A stretch of DNA of 64,000 nucleotides from an uncultured Thermoanaerobaculia bacterium (GTDB lineage Bacteria > Acidobacteriota > Thermoanaerobaculia > Multivoradales > Multivoraceae). Below, piece after piece: positions 62,946 through 64,000 of this stretch. The stretch is from contig CATOTG010000013.1 in NCBI GenBank assembly GCA_951813015.1, forward strand, positions 19,854-83,853, given 5' to 3'. The position numbers were made by a program, and so were the translations under genes. The notes below the pieces were generated by a model. It worked only from the letters and a program-made list of their open reading frames with translations. It ran no database searches and had not been told where the DNA came from. Position 1 is the stretch's first letter; each line of letters starts with the position of its first letter.

Positions 62946-64000
62946 TCGTCGCGCTGCTGGGAGTTGCCGCCTGCGCGACGAGTTCGACCTTCGAAGCGCC
63001 TTCGGAGCCTCCCATGGCCGAAGTCGACCCGGCCGTTCGAGCCTTCCTGCGCGACCCGCTGCTCGGATACGGAGCGAGCGTCCCGGAGCAGAGCCGGTAC
63101 GAACTCCAGTCCGCGTCGAGGGCGCTCGGGCGCGGCGAGGTCCAGGTCGCACGGGCCGGCGCCGAAGCCCTGCTCGCCATCGATCCGACCCTCGTGCCGG
63201 CCACCGTCCTGCTGGCGCAGACGCTCTTCGCGGCAGGGGCGCCGGCGCGGGCGGTCGAATTGCTGAGGAAGCCTCTGGCCGGTCGACCCGACTACACCGC
63301 CGGCCAACTCGTCTTCGCCCGGTCCGCCGAACTGGCGGGTGACGCCGTCGCCGGCTTCGGCGCCTACGTCGGCATCGCGGAGCTCGACCGGGAAGCGGCG
63401 GCTCGGGCCCCGGGTCTGCGCGCGCGAGCGGTCGTGGAGCTGGGCGAACGTGTCGGGAGGGCCATCAAGGAAGGCCGGTTGGCGGAGGCAGAAGCGGCGC
63501 TCGCAACGCTGCGGAGTTGGGCGGGGGAAGAGGCGGCGACGGTCGATCTGCGGCGACGTCTGGCGCGCGCAGGCGGCAACGCGGAGGAAGAGCTCGAGGC
63601 GACCCGGGTGCTGATCGCCGCCGGCGACAGGTCGCTGGAGTTGCTGCAGCGGCAGGCGGCGCTCGAAGTCGAGATGGGTGACGCCCGCGTCGGTCTCGAC
63701 CTCTATGAGCAACTCGCCGAACGCGATCCGGACAACGTGGACATCGCGGCGGCGCTGACGGCGGCGCGCTTCACCTGGCGCACGAAGCTCCTGCCCGACC
63801 GCGTGGCGCGGCTGCTCGACGCCTCGAGCCTGCTGCGGGGCGACTTCGCGGCGCTGACGTATTGGCTCGTGGCGGGTGTGAGGACCGGATCGGCTGGCGG
63901 ACCCGTGATCGTCAGCGACATCGTGGAGCATCCGCAGCGCAGGGAGATCGCCCGGGTGCTGAATCTGGGCCTCATGGCGCCGGTCGATCCGGCGGTGCGG
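62912..64000 (+). CDS. TPR-type lipoprotein with SLH-like segment (runs off the right edge)
   Basis: Open from the ATG at 62912 to the window end, 363 codons with no stop. Lipoprotein signal MNRRRGWSAAPVVALLGVAAC. Helical TPR-like repeats follow (VARAGAEALLAIDPTLVPAT, RVGLDLYEQLAERDPDNVD). From about residue 305 the segment LLRGDFAALTYWLVAGV, then SDIVEHPQRREIARVLNLGL resembles an S-layer-homology repeat (RxDFAAL, DIxxHxxxxEI). It could anchor to the envelope and scaffold other proteins. The C-terminus is outside the window. Confidence 0.72.
   Translation, partial: MNRRRGWSAAPVVALLGVAACATSSTFEAPSEPPMAEVDPAVRAFLRDPLLGYGASVPEQSRYELQSASRALGRGEVQVARAGAEALLAIDPTLVPATVLLAQTLFAAGAPARAVELLRKPLAGRPDYTAGQLVFARSAELAGDAVAGFGAYVGIAELDREAAARAPGLRARAVVELGERVGRAIKEGRLAEAEAALATLRSWAGEEAATVDLRRRLARAGGNAEEELEATRVLIAAGDRSLELLQRQAALEVEMGDARVGLDLYEQLAERDPDNVDIAAALTAARFTWRTKLLPDRVARLLDASSLLRGDFAALTYWLVAGVRTGSAGGPVIVSDIVEHPQRREIARVLNLGLMAPVDPAVR

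Overview
The window is high-GC DNA with bacterial gene density. The most likely source is an Acidobacteriota-type genome. This is an inference from family content: two TonB-dependent receptors with an N-terminal carboxypeptidase-regulatory-like domain, two VWFA-related proteins of the kind frequent in Acidobacteriota, three ASPIC/UnbV (CRTAC1-like) beta-propeller proteins, and many secreted or lipoprotein products. No rRNA, tRNA, CRISPR array or transposase was found. || 1-9.8 kb: a truncated AAA-like ATPase gene, then a direct duplication of a two-gene module. Each copy has a coiled-coil/PD-(D/E)XK-like protein on + convergent with a large TonB-dependent receptor on -, separated by a strong hairpin terminator. 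|| 9.9-19.5 kb: five + strand genes that alternate ASPIC/UnbV propeller and TPR proteins, probably one secreted or surface system. The second TPR gene carries an apparent frameshift. || 19.7-31.1 kb: a double CaiB/BaiF CoA-transferase fusion, a nucleoside-permease-like MFS transporter, a Tat-exported hydroxypyruvate isomerase-like protein, DUF4159, metallo-beta-lactamase-fold and PQQ-propeller proteins, a small membrane protein, and a DUF255 (YyaL-type) protein with a DsbD-like tail. || 31.4-38.6 kb: an AlkD-like protein; an unusual lipoprotein fusing a BNR/sialidase-type propeller, a cyclohexadienyl dehydratase-like domain and an AroQ-type chorismate mutase; then a - strand set of two isocitrate/isopropylmalate dehydrogenase paralogues and a ThDP enzyme. 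|| 38.6-43.9 kb: an Lrp/AsnC regulator divergent from a phenylalanine/tyrosine degradation cluster (aminotransferase, hppD, hmgA, phhA). || 44-50 kb: an amidase, two tandem VWFA-related genes behind a sigma54-like promoter, and a VOC protein. || 50.1-50.7 kb: a secreted peroxiredoxin whose peroxidatic Cys codon is an in-frame UGA followed by a well-placed bacterial SECIS-like hairpin, a strong selenoprotein candidate. || 50.8-64 kb: a PVC-type haem-binding dehydrogenase, PIG-L deacetylase, dnaE, comEC, miaA and a truncated TPR lipoprotein. || Two features cut across the window. Direct repeats with a 69-78 nt period but unrelated sequences occur at many gene boundaries and sometimes add coding sequence. 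Several otherwise intact genes (TPR lipoprotein, VWFA-1, comEC, miaA, perhaps the dnaE tail) carry one apparent indel, mostly at G-runs, which may be sequencing error.
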